From NCBI GenBank assembly GCA_021806295.1, contig JAJZXS010000018.1, forward strand, positions 1 to 64,000: 64,000 nt of DNA. Direction: 5' to 3'. How positions within the stretch are numbered: the stretch's first letter is position 1; each line of letters starts with the position of its first letter. This DNA comes from Thermoplasmata archaeon (GTDB lineage: Archaea > Thermoplasmatota > Thermoplasmata > Thermoplasmatales > Thermoplasmataceae). This document shows, piece by piece, positions 46,716-55,467 of the stretch. The position numbers were made by a program, and so were the translations under genes. The notes beneath the pieces are model-generated. The model made no database searches. It had not been told where the DNA came from and saw only the letters and a list, made by a program, of their open reading frames with translations.

Positions 46716-47861
46716 ATGGTTTATTATGTAAAAAGAGGTGTGGTGCCTGAACAGAGGCATACATATGATGACCGGAATCATATACAGAAGGAAGAGCTGT
46801 TCGGGCTCAGGGCATTTGATGGCAGGTATTCCCTGCTTTATCATAAGTTTGATCCTGCTGAAGTTGAAAGCACAGAGGTAGAATACCGTGAAATATTATC
46901 ACCGGTGGATTTAATCGAGCACAGGCATCTCCGTACCGGCGAACTTGGCAAGCTGGATAACTTTTACACGGGCAGGCAGGTCCTTTTCTTTAATAGTTCC
47001 ACCAGCACAGGAATAATAGATACAGATGCAAATACCGATGAGTACTTCAGGAATGCACTTTGTGATGAGGTGTTTTTTGTACAGTCTGGGTCAGGCGCAA
47101 TCCAGTCGCCCTTCGGAATACTAAAATTCAGGGCAGGGGACTTTATTTACATACCCAAGGGAACAACATACAGGGCAACCATGAATGAACGGTCGTTTTT
47201 CTTCTTTACCATATCAACTGACCATATTGATATACCTGCAGGTTACATGAATGGGTACGGACAGCTGAAGGAGGGAATGCCATATTATTCCAGGGATATA
47301 CAGATACCGGAATTTGTTGAGCCGGAAGATAAAATCGGTGAATTCCATGTGAGGGTTGACTACGGACATTACTACCTTCACACGATCAGGCACTATCCTG
47401 TATTTGATCTTGAGGGCTATGATGGCTATCTATATCCATTTTCTATAAACATAGATAAATTTGCCCCTATTGTGGGAAAACTGCATATGCCACCTCCTGT
47501 GCATACTGTGTTTGAATCAGATCATTTCATGATCGGGGCTTTTCTTCCAAGACTTTTCGATTTCCATGAAAGGTCTATCCCAGTTCCGTACTACCATAAC
47601 AATATAGATTCAGATGAGCTGATATTCTATTCATCCGGGAATTTTATGAGCAGAAAAGGCATAGGTGAAAAATCCATTACAATGCATGTACATGGAATGA
47701 TACACGGCCCGCAGCCAGGAGTTGTTGAAAAAAGTATCGGTGCCCAAAAGACCGACGAGGTTGCAATAATGGTTGAATCCTATAAATGGCTGCTACCCAC
47801 AGAAAAGGCAGAGTCTATAAAGGATAAAAATTACCAGTATTCCTGGAAATCTGAAAAATGA
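46716..47861 (+). CDS. hmgA: Homogentisate 1,2-dioxygenase
   Basis: A 381-residue cupin-fold Fe(II) dioxygenase that opens the homogentisate ring to maleylacetoacetate. Family blocks are VPEQRHTYDDRNHIQKEELFG at the N-terminus, GDFIYIPKGTTYRA, and the iron-binding region with MPPPVHTVFESDHFMIG and the His residues in DFHERSIPVPYYHNN and MHVHGMIHGPQPG. Length fits the shorter prokaryotic form. The ATG follows the FAH stop directly. Confidence 0.94.
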   Translation: MVYYVKRGVVPEQRHTYDDRNHIQKEELFGLRAFDGRYSLLYHKFDPAEVESTEVEYREILSPVDLIEHRHLRTGELGKLDNFYTGRQVLFFNSSTSTGIIDTDANTDEYFRNALCDEVFFVQSGSGAIQSPFGILKFRAGDFIYIPKGTTYRATMNERSFFFFTISTDHIDIPAGYMNGYGQLKEGMPYYSRDIQIPEFVEPEDKIGEFHVRVDYGHYYLHTIRHYPVFDLEGYDGYLYPFSINIDKFAPIVGKLHMPPPVHTVFESDHFMIGAFLPRLFDFHERSIPVPYYHNNIDSDELIFYSSGNFMSRKGIGEKSITMHVHGMIHGPQPGVVEKSIGAQKTDEVAIMVESYKWLLPTEKAESIKDKNYQYSWKSEK

Positions 47862-47888
47862 TTAATTATAAAAATTCTTAAAATTTGT

Positions 47889-48560
47889 TTATTTTTTGTC
47901 TGAGAGGCCCAGCCAGAAATTTTTTTCCAGTTCAAGTATGCCCTTTGCGCTTTCAATGAATTTATCCTTCTGATCGCTGCTATGTATTCCTATTACGTTC
48001 TCCATTGCATCCTCGTGCGTAGATTCCAGTTCTCTGTGGAAGGTGAAGTAAAGCATGTCCATGTCCCTGTACTTACTTTCTTTCATTATCTTCAGGCCTG
48101 GTAGAAGCTTATCCCACATAGGTATGGCCATATTTTCCAGCGCGAATTCTGCACCCAGTGCATTCGCATGGTCAGAGGAAAAGTATTCACGCATCCCGTC
48201 AAGCCAGGCTTTTGTTGTTGGTAGCTGTGTTCTCTTTACAAGGTCCTCGGGCTTCAGTCCGATAGACCGCAAATATCTTCTGTATAAAAGTTCATGCCTC
48301 TTGCCTGAATCACCACTCCCAAGTTCCGATACCAGAATTCCTGTCAGTTCATAGGCATCGTTCTCATTTTCTGTGCTGACAAGCAATTTAGCAAGAATTT
48401 CAGGCCATTCCCTTGTAAAGTGATAGAACTCAATTGAAAACCTGATAAATTCATCATCAGAAATCTCTCCTCTGGCAAATCTGTTTATGAAGTCATTATT
48501 AGTGGCCTCGTGTCCTTTCACAACTTTCTTTATTTCTCCATAAAAATCCGATTGCTGCAT
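47889..48560 (-). CDS. Haem-oxygenase-like diiron protein (TenA/PqqC-type fold)
   Basis: From the ATG at 48560 (MQQSDFYGEI; the track TTG adds seven residues), 223 residues, all helical. The probable iron ligands are in AEFALENMAIPMW and FHRELESTHEDAMENVI, the E..H..ExxxH pattern of haem-oxygenase-like diiron oxidases, with an early Glu/His in FSIEFYHFTREWPEIL. Members oxidise small substrates using O2. It converges on homogentisate dioxygenase; a link to aromatic catabolism is possible but unproven. Confidence 0.75.
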   Translation of the reverse strand: MQQSDFYGEIKKVVKGHEATNNDFINRFARGEISDDEFIRFSIEFYHFTREWPEILAKLLVSTENENDAYELTGILVSELGSGDSGKRHELLYRRYLRSIGLKPEDLVKRTQLPTTKAWLDGMREYFSSDHANALGAEFALENMAIPMWDKLLPGLKIMKESKYRDMDMLYFTFHRELESTHEDAMENVIGIHSSDQKDKFIESAKGILELEKNFWLGLSDKK

Positions 48561-48769
48561 AATAACTAATATGACAAACAATATTTAACCTTTTTGAAAT
48601 TTACATATGGACAGTACAATTTAAAATAGATTGTTTATTGTGTAACATAGTAAAGTATTTTTGATTTAAGATTGTATTTCTTATGTATTTTTGTGATATA
48701 ATTATATTCAGTATCTGAACACCCAGTAGCCTTTCATAAATATATGAATAAACAAAGGTAAATTCCCTA

Positions 48770-49726
48770 TCAGGACATTTCATATATTTTCAGCACTGCC
48801 CTTAAATCTCTCAGAGCAGTTTCTGGAGAGAATGGAACAGGAGTGTCATTTTCTACACTTCTTGCAAATTCCCCTATTTCCCTCTCGTATACATCATATT
48901 TTTTTATATTGAGCCTTTTCCCATTAAGGATAAGATCGCCGTATACGGTTCTATAAGGTGTATCTACTCCCCAGTCTGTTCTTGAGCCAGGATCCTCATA
49001 TAAAGAACCTTTATCGCCTATCACCTCAAAGGCTGGAACTACCGGCGGATCCCTGTAGGCCCAGGTATAGAAGAATAGACCTGTGCTACCATTTTTGAAT
49101 TTAAAAATCGCAGTGGTGGTGTCCTCTCCCTGAAGTGCAGAACCTCCGTGCCTGCTGATTCCATCTATACTGTCATAGTCTCCGCCAAAATTCAGAAGGG
49201 TGTCGATGAAATGTATTCCACCGTCAATTAGTGATCCACCACCCATGTCCCTGCTATTTGTTCTCCACCCCTTATGGGTATAGTATCTCTGATCCCTGAC
49301 AACTATTGATACTGGATTGCCGATTTCCCCATTTTTGATTATTTTTACGGCTTCCCTTACAGATGGATCGAAATAGTACTGATCTGTAACCATGAATTTT
49401 ACATTGAATTTTCTGGAAGCAGTTATCAAATCCTCAGCGTCTTGTATTGAAGTGGCAATAGGTTTCTCAAGAAGAACGTTGCTGCCCATTTCCATGGCCT
49501 TCATTGCCATTTCCCTGTGAAGGTAATGCGGCACAATTAAATCGACAATATCGAACTTATCATTAAGCGCCTCATCATAGCTGCTGTACACTGAACTTAT
49601 TTTGAATTTTTCCCGGGATTTTTCAATGACCTCGGGTTTTCTCTCAACTATACTGATATCCATATTTTTTATTGCAGACAGATGCATCTGTCCGAAGTTA
49701 TTCACACCCACAACCAGAATTCTCAT
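48770..49726 (-). CDS. Gfo/Idh/MocA-family oxidoreductase
   Basis: A 318-residue NAD(P)-dependent dehydrogenase. The N-terminal Rossmann fold is ILVVGVNNFGQMHLSAI and the conserved Lys lies in VLLEKPIATSIQDAE. The C-terminal domain has GGGSLIDGGIHFIDTLL with the catalytic His. Such enzymes oxidise sugars, inositols or similar polyols; the substrate here is unknown. Monocistronic, with an AT-rich upstream region. Confidence 0.9.
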   Translation of the reverse strand: MRILVVGVNNFGQMHLSAIKNMDISIVERKPEVIEKSREKFKISSVYSSYDEALNDKFDIVDLIVPHYLHREMAMKAMEMGSNVLLEKPIATSIQDAEDLITASRKFNVKFMVTDQYYFDPSVREAVKIIKNGEIGNPVSIVVRDQRYYTHKGWRTNSRDMGGGSLIDGGIHFIDTLLNFGGDYDSIDGISRHGGSALQGEDTTTAIFKFKNGSTGLFFYTWAYRDPPVVPAFEVIGDKGSLYEDPGSRTDWGVDTPYRTVYGDLILNGKRLNIKKYDVYEREIGEFARSVENDTPVPFSPETALRDLRAVLKIYEMS

Positions 49727-49869
49727 AAATAATTGAAGGCCTTTTTATTAGTTATGCTTTTCTATTGAAATGGCATCCGACCGTATCTAACGTAATGGAA
49801 TTCTCCTTTAGGAGTTAAAATAAACCTAAAATAATTATATCTTTGCTAGCAATAATTAAGTAAAATATT

Positions 49870-50718
49870 TCAGTTAGAGCTGTGTCTGGAGGCTATTGAA
49901 TCCTCATAGTATTTTGCCTCCATTGCATCCATTTTTTTCATGTCCTCAGGTTTTATTCTTATCTCTGTACTGGCTATATTTTCTTTCATGTGGGTCTTGT
50001 TAGTTGCCTTCGGGATTGGAAATACATTATCCCTGTTCATTAGCCATGCCAGTGCCATCTGCGAGGCTGTAGCGCCATAGGAGGCACCAATTTTTGAGAG
50101 CTCCTCTATCATTTTCTTTTTAGAGAATATTTTTCCGTGTGATAATGGACTGTAGGCAATCACGGCAATTTTATTATTCCTGCAGAAATCATAAAGACCG
50201 GAACGCTCTATATCCCTGGTAACCATGCTGTATTCAACCTGATTGGATGCGATCTCATATTTATTCATACTTTCCATTGCTTCCTTGGTCTGATCCACAG
50301 AAAAATTACTTATCCCGATATGGCGTATTTTTCCCTGATCCATTAATTTCTCCATGGCCTTCATAGTTTCACCTATGGGAACTGTCTTGCTCGGCCAGTG
50401 GAGCTGGTAGAGATCTATATAATCTGTTTCAAGTTTTTTGAGGCTATCATTGCATGCTTTTATAACAGCATCGTGATCGAAATGGTCCGGCCACACCTTG
50501 GTTGCAATGAAAAGGTCAGATCGGTTATATCCGTTTATGGCCCTGGCCACTACCGGCTCGGTTCCATACATTTCAGCTGTGTCAATGAAATTAACTCCAT
50601 TATCTACGGCAAATTTTATTGATTCCACATTTTCGTTTATATTATTCCCTATGTCCCATGTTCCTATGCCAAGATTGGATAATTTTTCCCCGGTTTTTCC
50701 AAATTCTTTAAAATTCAT
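49870..50718 (-). CDS. Aldo/keto reductase
   Basis: A 282-residue NAD(P)H-dependent reductase with the tetrad Asp46 (FIDTAEMY), Tyr51, Lys74 (FIATKVW) and His107 (YQLHWP). The cofactor 2'-phosphate region is VFPIPKATNKTHMKEN. Compared with the paralogue at 12904 it lacks the N-terminal insertion and is closer to typical archaeal AKRs. Substrate unknown; it may detoxify aldehydes or act on sugars with the neighbouring Gfo/Idh/MocA enzyme. Confidence 0.92.
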   Translation of the reverse strand: MNFKEFGKTGEKLSNLGIGTWDIGNNINENVESIKFAVDNGVNFIDTAEMYGTEPVVARAINGYNRSDLFIATKVWPDHFDHDAVIKACNDSLKKLETDYIDLYQLHWPSKTVPIGETMKAMEKLMDQGKIRHIGISNFSVDQTKEAMESMNKYEIASNQVEYSMVTRDIERSGLYDFCRNNKIAVIAYSPLSHGKIFSKKKMIEELSKIGASYGATASQMALAWLMNRDNVFPIPKATNKTHMKENIASTEIRIKPEDMKKMDAMEAKYYEDSIASRHSSN

Positions 50719-50914
50719 GGCATAATATTATTATTTATACTAAATACTTTCTCACATTAATAGCACTACAGAGGGATAATATGAAATAAAAATTATATGT
50801 ATTATTTACTCCGTGGGAATAATAGCTTTTCATTATACCTGCTTCAAACAGATAAAGACATTTCCGGTAATGGCCGTTTAAGAATATTATTATACAAAAC
50901 TAATATTTCATTCT

Positions 50915-51391
50915 ATGGATGCCGTAGAATTGTTGATGATGGATCATTCCGCCCTGAGAATCATATCAGAACACAATGAATTTACGAATATGATGGAATT
51001 CAGAATATTTCTCATGGATATTCATGTGAGTATAGAGGAAAAAGTTGTATTTCCGGAGCTTGTGTCATTGGGAAATAGGGACACAAAAAAAATAGTGGAC
51101 AGTCTGATAGCTGATCATAAACTCCTGGATAAATTGTACAGTAATCTGATAAAATGGAAATCTGCAGAAAATCCGCTATATGAAGCGAGAATTCCATTAT
51201 TTTATCAAACACTTACATTTCACAACTCCCAGGAAGAAAAATTAGTATTCCCCTTATGGAAAAAACTTGAACCGGAGAAAGCTAAAAATGATATAAAAAC
51301 TGCCCTAGAAATCATAGGTTCCTCCGGCATAGACATATATATGAAAGAAACTGGAATATCGAATGATATGATAAAATATATAGAACAATAA
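50915..51391 (+). CDS. Hemerythrin-domain (HHE) protein
   Basis: A 158-residue four-helix protein with diiron ligands His11 (MDHSALR), His37 and Glu41 (HVSIEEKVVFP), His68 (ADHKLLDKL), and His103 with Glu107/108 (FHNSQEEKLVFPLW). It is a duplicated HHE arrangement. It may bind oxygen or iron, or sense redox state; such proteins suit an iron-rich acidic habitat. The ATG is about 25 bases after a TATTATACAAA TATA-like box, so probably leaderless. Confidence 0.9.
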   Translation: MDAVELLMMDHSALRIISEHNEFTNMMEFRIFLMDIHVSIEEKVVFPELVSLGNRDTKKIVDSLIADHKLLDKLYSNLIKWKSAENPLYEARIPLFYQTLTFHNSQEEKLVFPLWKKLEPEKAKNDIKTALEIIGSSGIDIYMKETGISNDMIKYIEQ

Positions 51392-51508
51392 GTCAATTTC
51401 AAAAATATCTATTATCTAAAATTTATATATAGTATATAGTTATATATGAATTATATTGGAAATCATTAATTATTGTTACGTAATTTTTATGAAATAAACG
51501 GTGAACAA

Positions 51509-52267
51509 ATGGAAATAAAATTTATGGGAAACTGGTCTTCGCATATTGAAGCTGGAAGAAGGAATGTGTCTATGATTATTGATAAGCAGATATTGCTTGA
51601 TTGCGGTCCACATACAATAGAGTCTATGCTGGAGTCAGCAATAGACCCGGGAAAGCTGGATAAGATTTTGATAAGCCACATGCATCTGGATCACTTCGGT
51701 GGTCTTGCCGAAATTCTATGGTACAGAGGTTCCAGGAACATAAAAGATGAGCTAACGATTATGGGACCACCGGGAATTAAAAAGAATACTGAAAGAATAC
51801 TACAGCTTTATAATACGCCGGACAATGAAAAATTCAGGGTAACGGCCAATTATGTAGAAATCAATGATGGCAGCGAAGTTTATGAGCTTAAAGCCCGGTT
51901 CATTGAAAAAAGTGAATTCGATTATATTGAAACATTCCATGGATATCATGCTATTCCGGATAATATGTACAGAATAGAATATCATGGCCATATTATTGCC
52001 TATACAGGAGATACTGCCTATAATGAAAATATAGCGAAAGTAGGCGAAGACGCGGACCTATTTTTCCATGAGATGACATACTCGGATAATGATTACAAAA
52101 CTGCAGAATTCTGGAGGCATTCCACATACTCTTCTGCAATGAAAGGATTCAGGGAAAGCCATGCTAAGAAACTTATACCGATCCACCTTACAAATGAGAC
52201 GCTGGAAATCCTTCAGGCAAGAAAGACAGAAGATATAATAATGCCATTCCAGGACATAATATTATAG
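51509..52267 (+). CDS. MBL-fold metal-dependent hydrolase (RNase Z-like)
   Basis: From the ATG at 51509, preceded by GGTGA (the track TTG at 51473 is less likely), 252 residues. The metal motif H-x-H-x-D-H is ISHMHLDHFGGL, with GHIIAYTGDTAYNENI and LIPIHLTNET as later metal-binding loops. The order resembles RNase Z-like and phosphodiesterase members of the metallo-beta-lactamase fold, but the RNase Z exosite is not evident. Substrate unknown. Confidence 0.85.
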   Translation: MEIKFMGNWSSHIEAGRRNVSMIIDKQILLDCGPHTIESMLESAIDPGKLDKILISHMHLDHFGGLAEILWYRGSRNIKDELTIMGPPGIKKNTERILQLYNTPDNEKFRVTANYVEINDGSEVYELKARFIEKSEFDYIETFHGYHAIPDNMYRIEYHGHIIAYTGDTAYNENIAKVGEDADLFFHEMTYSDNDYKTAEFWRHSTYSSAMKGFRESHAKKLIPIHLTNETLEILQARKTEDIIMPFQDIIL

Positions 52268-52339
52268 TTTTGTATTAATCCGCTTATATCTCTTAAGTGA
52301 AAACATCTACGGATTAACATAGCAGGAATTGTTAATCTT

Positions 52340-53719
52340 TTATTTATCTACCTTCGGTGTTAGTTTATCCAGCTCCTGAAAATCTATGTTAATTGCATTC
52401 TCGCTCCTGGTTTTGAAAGATTTTGCAATTATCATATAATATTCATTATTTCTATTCAGATTAACTGATAAAGATTTATATTTTAAATCATGAAAAATCT
52501 GCATACCATCGACATTATCTGAAAATTTACATTCAATAAAGCAAATATCACCGGTTTCCTCATTTACTGCAACTGCGTCTATTTCTATGTCCTTGTACCA
52601 GAACCTTTTAACATTTGTAGGAGTAAATGGGAGTTTTATAATGCCTGTATTTAACATTTCAATGACTATCTTCTCAAATGCATGTCCATAATAAATATTT
52701 AAATCATTTTTGATTGCTTCCAATACTTTACCGGTTTCATCAATTTCAAGCATTGACAAATTTGGATAAATGAACCTATAATAAAAGTTCAAAAAAAAGT
52801 CCTTAATTTCATATATACCTCTGCGTTTCATGTTAGCAGGCAGTATATAATCAATGAGACGAATAGAAATAAGTGTTTCAAGGTATTTTGATATATTACC
52901 TTTATCCATATGTACCGCATTTTCCAGTTTTCCATGAGTGTTATATCCCATTGATATATATCTGAGAATAAGTTCATAAACACGTGGCTCCCTGAACTCT
53001 TCCTTGAGAAGTATTTTAGGTTCCTGATATAATATTTCGCCCTTTGTCATTATCTTGTTTTTGATATTCTGTTCCACAGACATACTATTATCAGCAAGGG
53101 CGAGGTAAAACGGTACACCACCGAATACAGAATACAACTTTATCACTTCTTCAAAATTGTGATTATAAAAATGCCTGGCCTCTGAAATTCCGAATGTGGA
53201 AAGCTCAAGACTACTAGTCCTCCGGCCATACAGGGGTGATTTATAACTTAATAATTCATCCTCCATCATGCTGATGCTCGAACCGGATAATATAATATAC
53301 AGTAATGATTTATCCATCAATTCATCGTAGATTTTCTGCATTACCGAAACGATACCGGGTACCAATCCGAGTAAATTAGGAAATTCGTCAAGCACAATAA
53401 TAATTTTTTCTGATTTGATTTCGTTGATAAAATATTTGAACAGATTATAAAAATCTGTCTCGAGGTCAGCGAAATACGCTTTTCCTGTTATGGATGCAAA
53501 CTGTAGTTTCAATTCATCTAAATTGTTAATAATACTATCCTGCGTACATAAATGATATATGTGTCTTTTATTTTCAATAAATTTTTTTATTAATTCGGTT
53601 TTTCCTACCCGGCGTCTCCCGTAGATGATGATTAATTGTTTTCTGTTTTCACGGAATTTAGTTTCCAGTATTTTCAATTCCAGGTTTCTGTCAATAAATT
53701 GTTGTAGCATAATTATCAT
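52340..53719 (-). CDS. Archaeal ATPase with C-terminal nuclease-like domain (ATPase_2/DUF234)
   Basis: A 459-residue STAND/AAA-like ATPase. Walker A is YGRRRVGKTELIKKF near residues 34-48 and Walker B is IIIVLDEFPNLLG. A winged-helix segment (HGKLENAVHMDKGNISKYLETLISIRLI) follows. The C-terminal part has EIDAVAVNEETGDICFIECKFSD, a PD-(D/E)xK-like D...ExK arrangement. The family is widespread in archaea and often occurs in accessory DNA; its role is unknown, possibly DNA transactions or defence. The start is ATG at 53719 or 53710. Stands alone with about 250 bases of non-coding sequence upstream. Confidence 0.85.
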   Translation of the reverse strand: MIIMLQQFIDRNLELKILETKFRENRKQLIIIYGRRRVGKTELIKKFIENKRHIYHLCTQDSIINNLDELKLQFASITGKAYFADLETDFYNLFKYFINEIKSEKIIIVLDEFPNLLGLVPGIVSVMQKIYDELMDKSLLYIILSGSSISMMEDELLSYKSPLYGRRTSSLELSTFGISEARHFYNHNFEEVIKLYSVFGGVPFYLALADNSMSVEQNIKNKIMTKGEILYQEPKILLKEEFREPRVYELILRYISMGYNTHGKLENAVHMDKGNISKYLETLISIRLIDYILPANMKRRGIYEIKDFFLNFYYRFIYPNLSMLEIDETGKVLEAIKNDLNIYYGHAFEKIVIEMLNTGIIKLPFTPTNVKRFWYKDIEIDAVAVNEETGDICFIECKFSDNVDGMQIFHDLKYKSLSVNLNRNNEYYMIIAKSFKTRSENAINIDFQELDKLTPKVDK

Positions 53720-53972
53720 AATCTAATTACAACTAAATATTTAAAACATTTTATCAAGTAGTCTGCATTATCATTATGTAATACATCTATGAGAGTCAGT
53801 TACAATATTGATGAAATACATACCACAAAATTCAATTTTTGAACATTTTATAAGCGATATTTTAAACTTATGGAGCCATTACCAAAACCATATTTTTAGT
53901 ACACTTTTCTAATGTGATACTAAATATTTAAAAATATGATTCATTAAGAAAAAAAGTATCTAGAATAAAAAT

Positions 53973-55355
53973 TTATTTTGATCCGGTGCTGGGAACATTT
54001 CCAGCATGCTCCTCTTCAGCATTGATTTCCTCCAGAGTCTTCCCTTTTGTTTCTGTTCCAAGGAAGATAGTTGCAAGTAGACCTATGACCGCTAGTGCAG
54101 TAAAGAAGAAAAGGCTACCGCTGAAACCGTATGCCGTAACTATAAAGGGAAATGTGGTTATCCCAAGGATAGCCCCTATTCTGCTAACAGAAGTACCGAA
54201 TCCCTGGGCTGTTGCCCTGTCTTCTGTAGGAAACAGCTCTACTGGATACACGAAATCTGTAGATCCTGGGCCTATGGCCTCAGTAATATAAAATATAAGA
54301 AACAGTACAAATATCAGTGCCCCTTCAGTTACAAATGCAGTTTTGTTAGGCACATAATAGGTGACTATACCTAATGCTGCAAGGGACACAACCATTCCGG
54401 AAAATCCTATAATAGTAATTCCTTTCCTTCCTATTCTATCAATCAATACTATGGCTGTAAGGCTACCCAGTATTGCGAATATATCGAATATGCCTGAACC
54501 TAAAACTGCCGTCCTCGCTTTTAAGCCAAGTAACTCCAGTATTGTGGGGCTGAAGATGCTGATGCCATAAAATGAAGCGTCGAAGGTGAACCAGAATATT
54601 CCAATGAAAAGCAGGCTCTTGATATACTTTCTGCTGACGAGATCGCTCAATGGATTTTTATTATCCTTTTTAATAACTGTAAGGTTGTCCGATGTTCCAG
54701 TAAGTTCTTTCTCTACATCTGATGCCTCCTTTGTTTTTCCCTTGTTATTGAGCCATCTTGCCGATTCCGGAACATCTCTTCTTAATACTAGAATTATTGC
54801 CGCAGGTATGATTCCCAGTAGGAACATGTATCTCCAGGACTGTGGACCTAGAGACAGAAGCAGGTAGCCAGTTCCAGCTGCTACTGCGGCACCGACAAAC
54901 CATGCCAGAACGTTTGTAACTAATAATTTCCCTCTGTACTTTACCGGTGAAAATTCACTTATAATCGTTGTACCTATTGCATAATCTGCACCAAGACCGA
55001 GGCCAAGTATGAACCTCATGATAAATAAGGAGGCGAAATTCCATGAAAATGCTGTTGCTATGGTTAGAATAATAAAAATGACCATATCATACATATACAT
55101 GGTTCTTCTTCCGTATAAATCAGTAATATACCCAAAAAGGGTGGCACCCACTAACATACCTATGATTGTTGAAGCACCTATCATAGCTTTCCCGAAATCA
55201 GTATTCAGATCAAATGCTGTTTTAGACATCACTATAAGGGCTACCGATATAATGGAAATATCATAGCCATCAAGAAATGTCCCGCCAACAGATAGTGCAG
55301 TGATTTTTTTATGCAAAGAATTCATCTTTGCGTTATCTAGAGCATTGTATGCCAT
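53973..55355 (-). CDS. MFS transporter, sugar-porter-like
   Basis: A 460-residue, 12-helix major facilitator. The loop 2-3 signature is GYITDLYGRRTMYMYDM and the half-way repeat VLIDRIGRKGITIIG. The N-terminal DGYDISIISVALIVMSK in helix 1 resembles sugar/inositol and phosphate:H+ symporters. The C-terminal TKGKTLEEINAEEEH matches the sugar-porter tail motif. It would bring in a sugar or organic anion with protons. Substrate not determinable. Confidence 0.88.
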   Translation of the reverse strand: MAYNALDNAKMNSLHKKITALSVGGTFLDGYDISIISVALIVMSKTAFDLNTDFGKAMIGASTIIGMLVGATLFGYITDLYGRRTMYMYDMVIFIILTIATAFSWNFASLFIMRFILGLGLGADYAIGTTIISEFSPVKYRGKLLVTNVLAWFVGAAVAAGTGYLLLSLGPQSWRYMFLLGIIPAAIILVLRRDVPESARWLNNKGKTKEASDVEKELTGTSDNLTVIKKDNKNPLSDLVSRKYIKSLLFIGIFWFTFDASFYGISIFSPTILELLGLKARTAVLGSGIFDIFAILGSLTAIVLIDRIGRKGITIIGFSGMVVSLAALGIVTYYVPNKTAFVTEGALIFVLFLIFYITEAIGPGSTDFVYPVELFPTEDRATAQGFGTSVSRIGAILGITTFPFIVTAYGFSGSLFFFTALAVIGLLATIFLGTETKGKTLEEINAEEEHAGNVPSTGSK

Positions 55356-55467
55356 GAATATTCATAGGCAATATGTATTTAATCAAAATCCCAATATAAA
55401 ATAGAACCCAATGTACATATATATATTAATATATATAAAATATAAATGAAATTTTAAAAAAATATTT

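Noticed and set aside
48601-48783. Minus-strand 60-codon ORF before the Gfo/Idh/MocA gene
   Set aside because: It lies in AT-rich non-coding sequence and overlaps the end of the real gene; no coding pattern.
50797-50979. Plus-strand 60-codon ORF before the hemerythrin
   Set aside because: It covers the hemerythrin promoter and runs out of frame into that gene.
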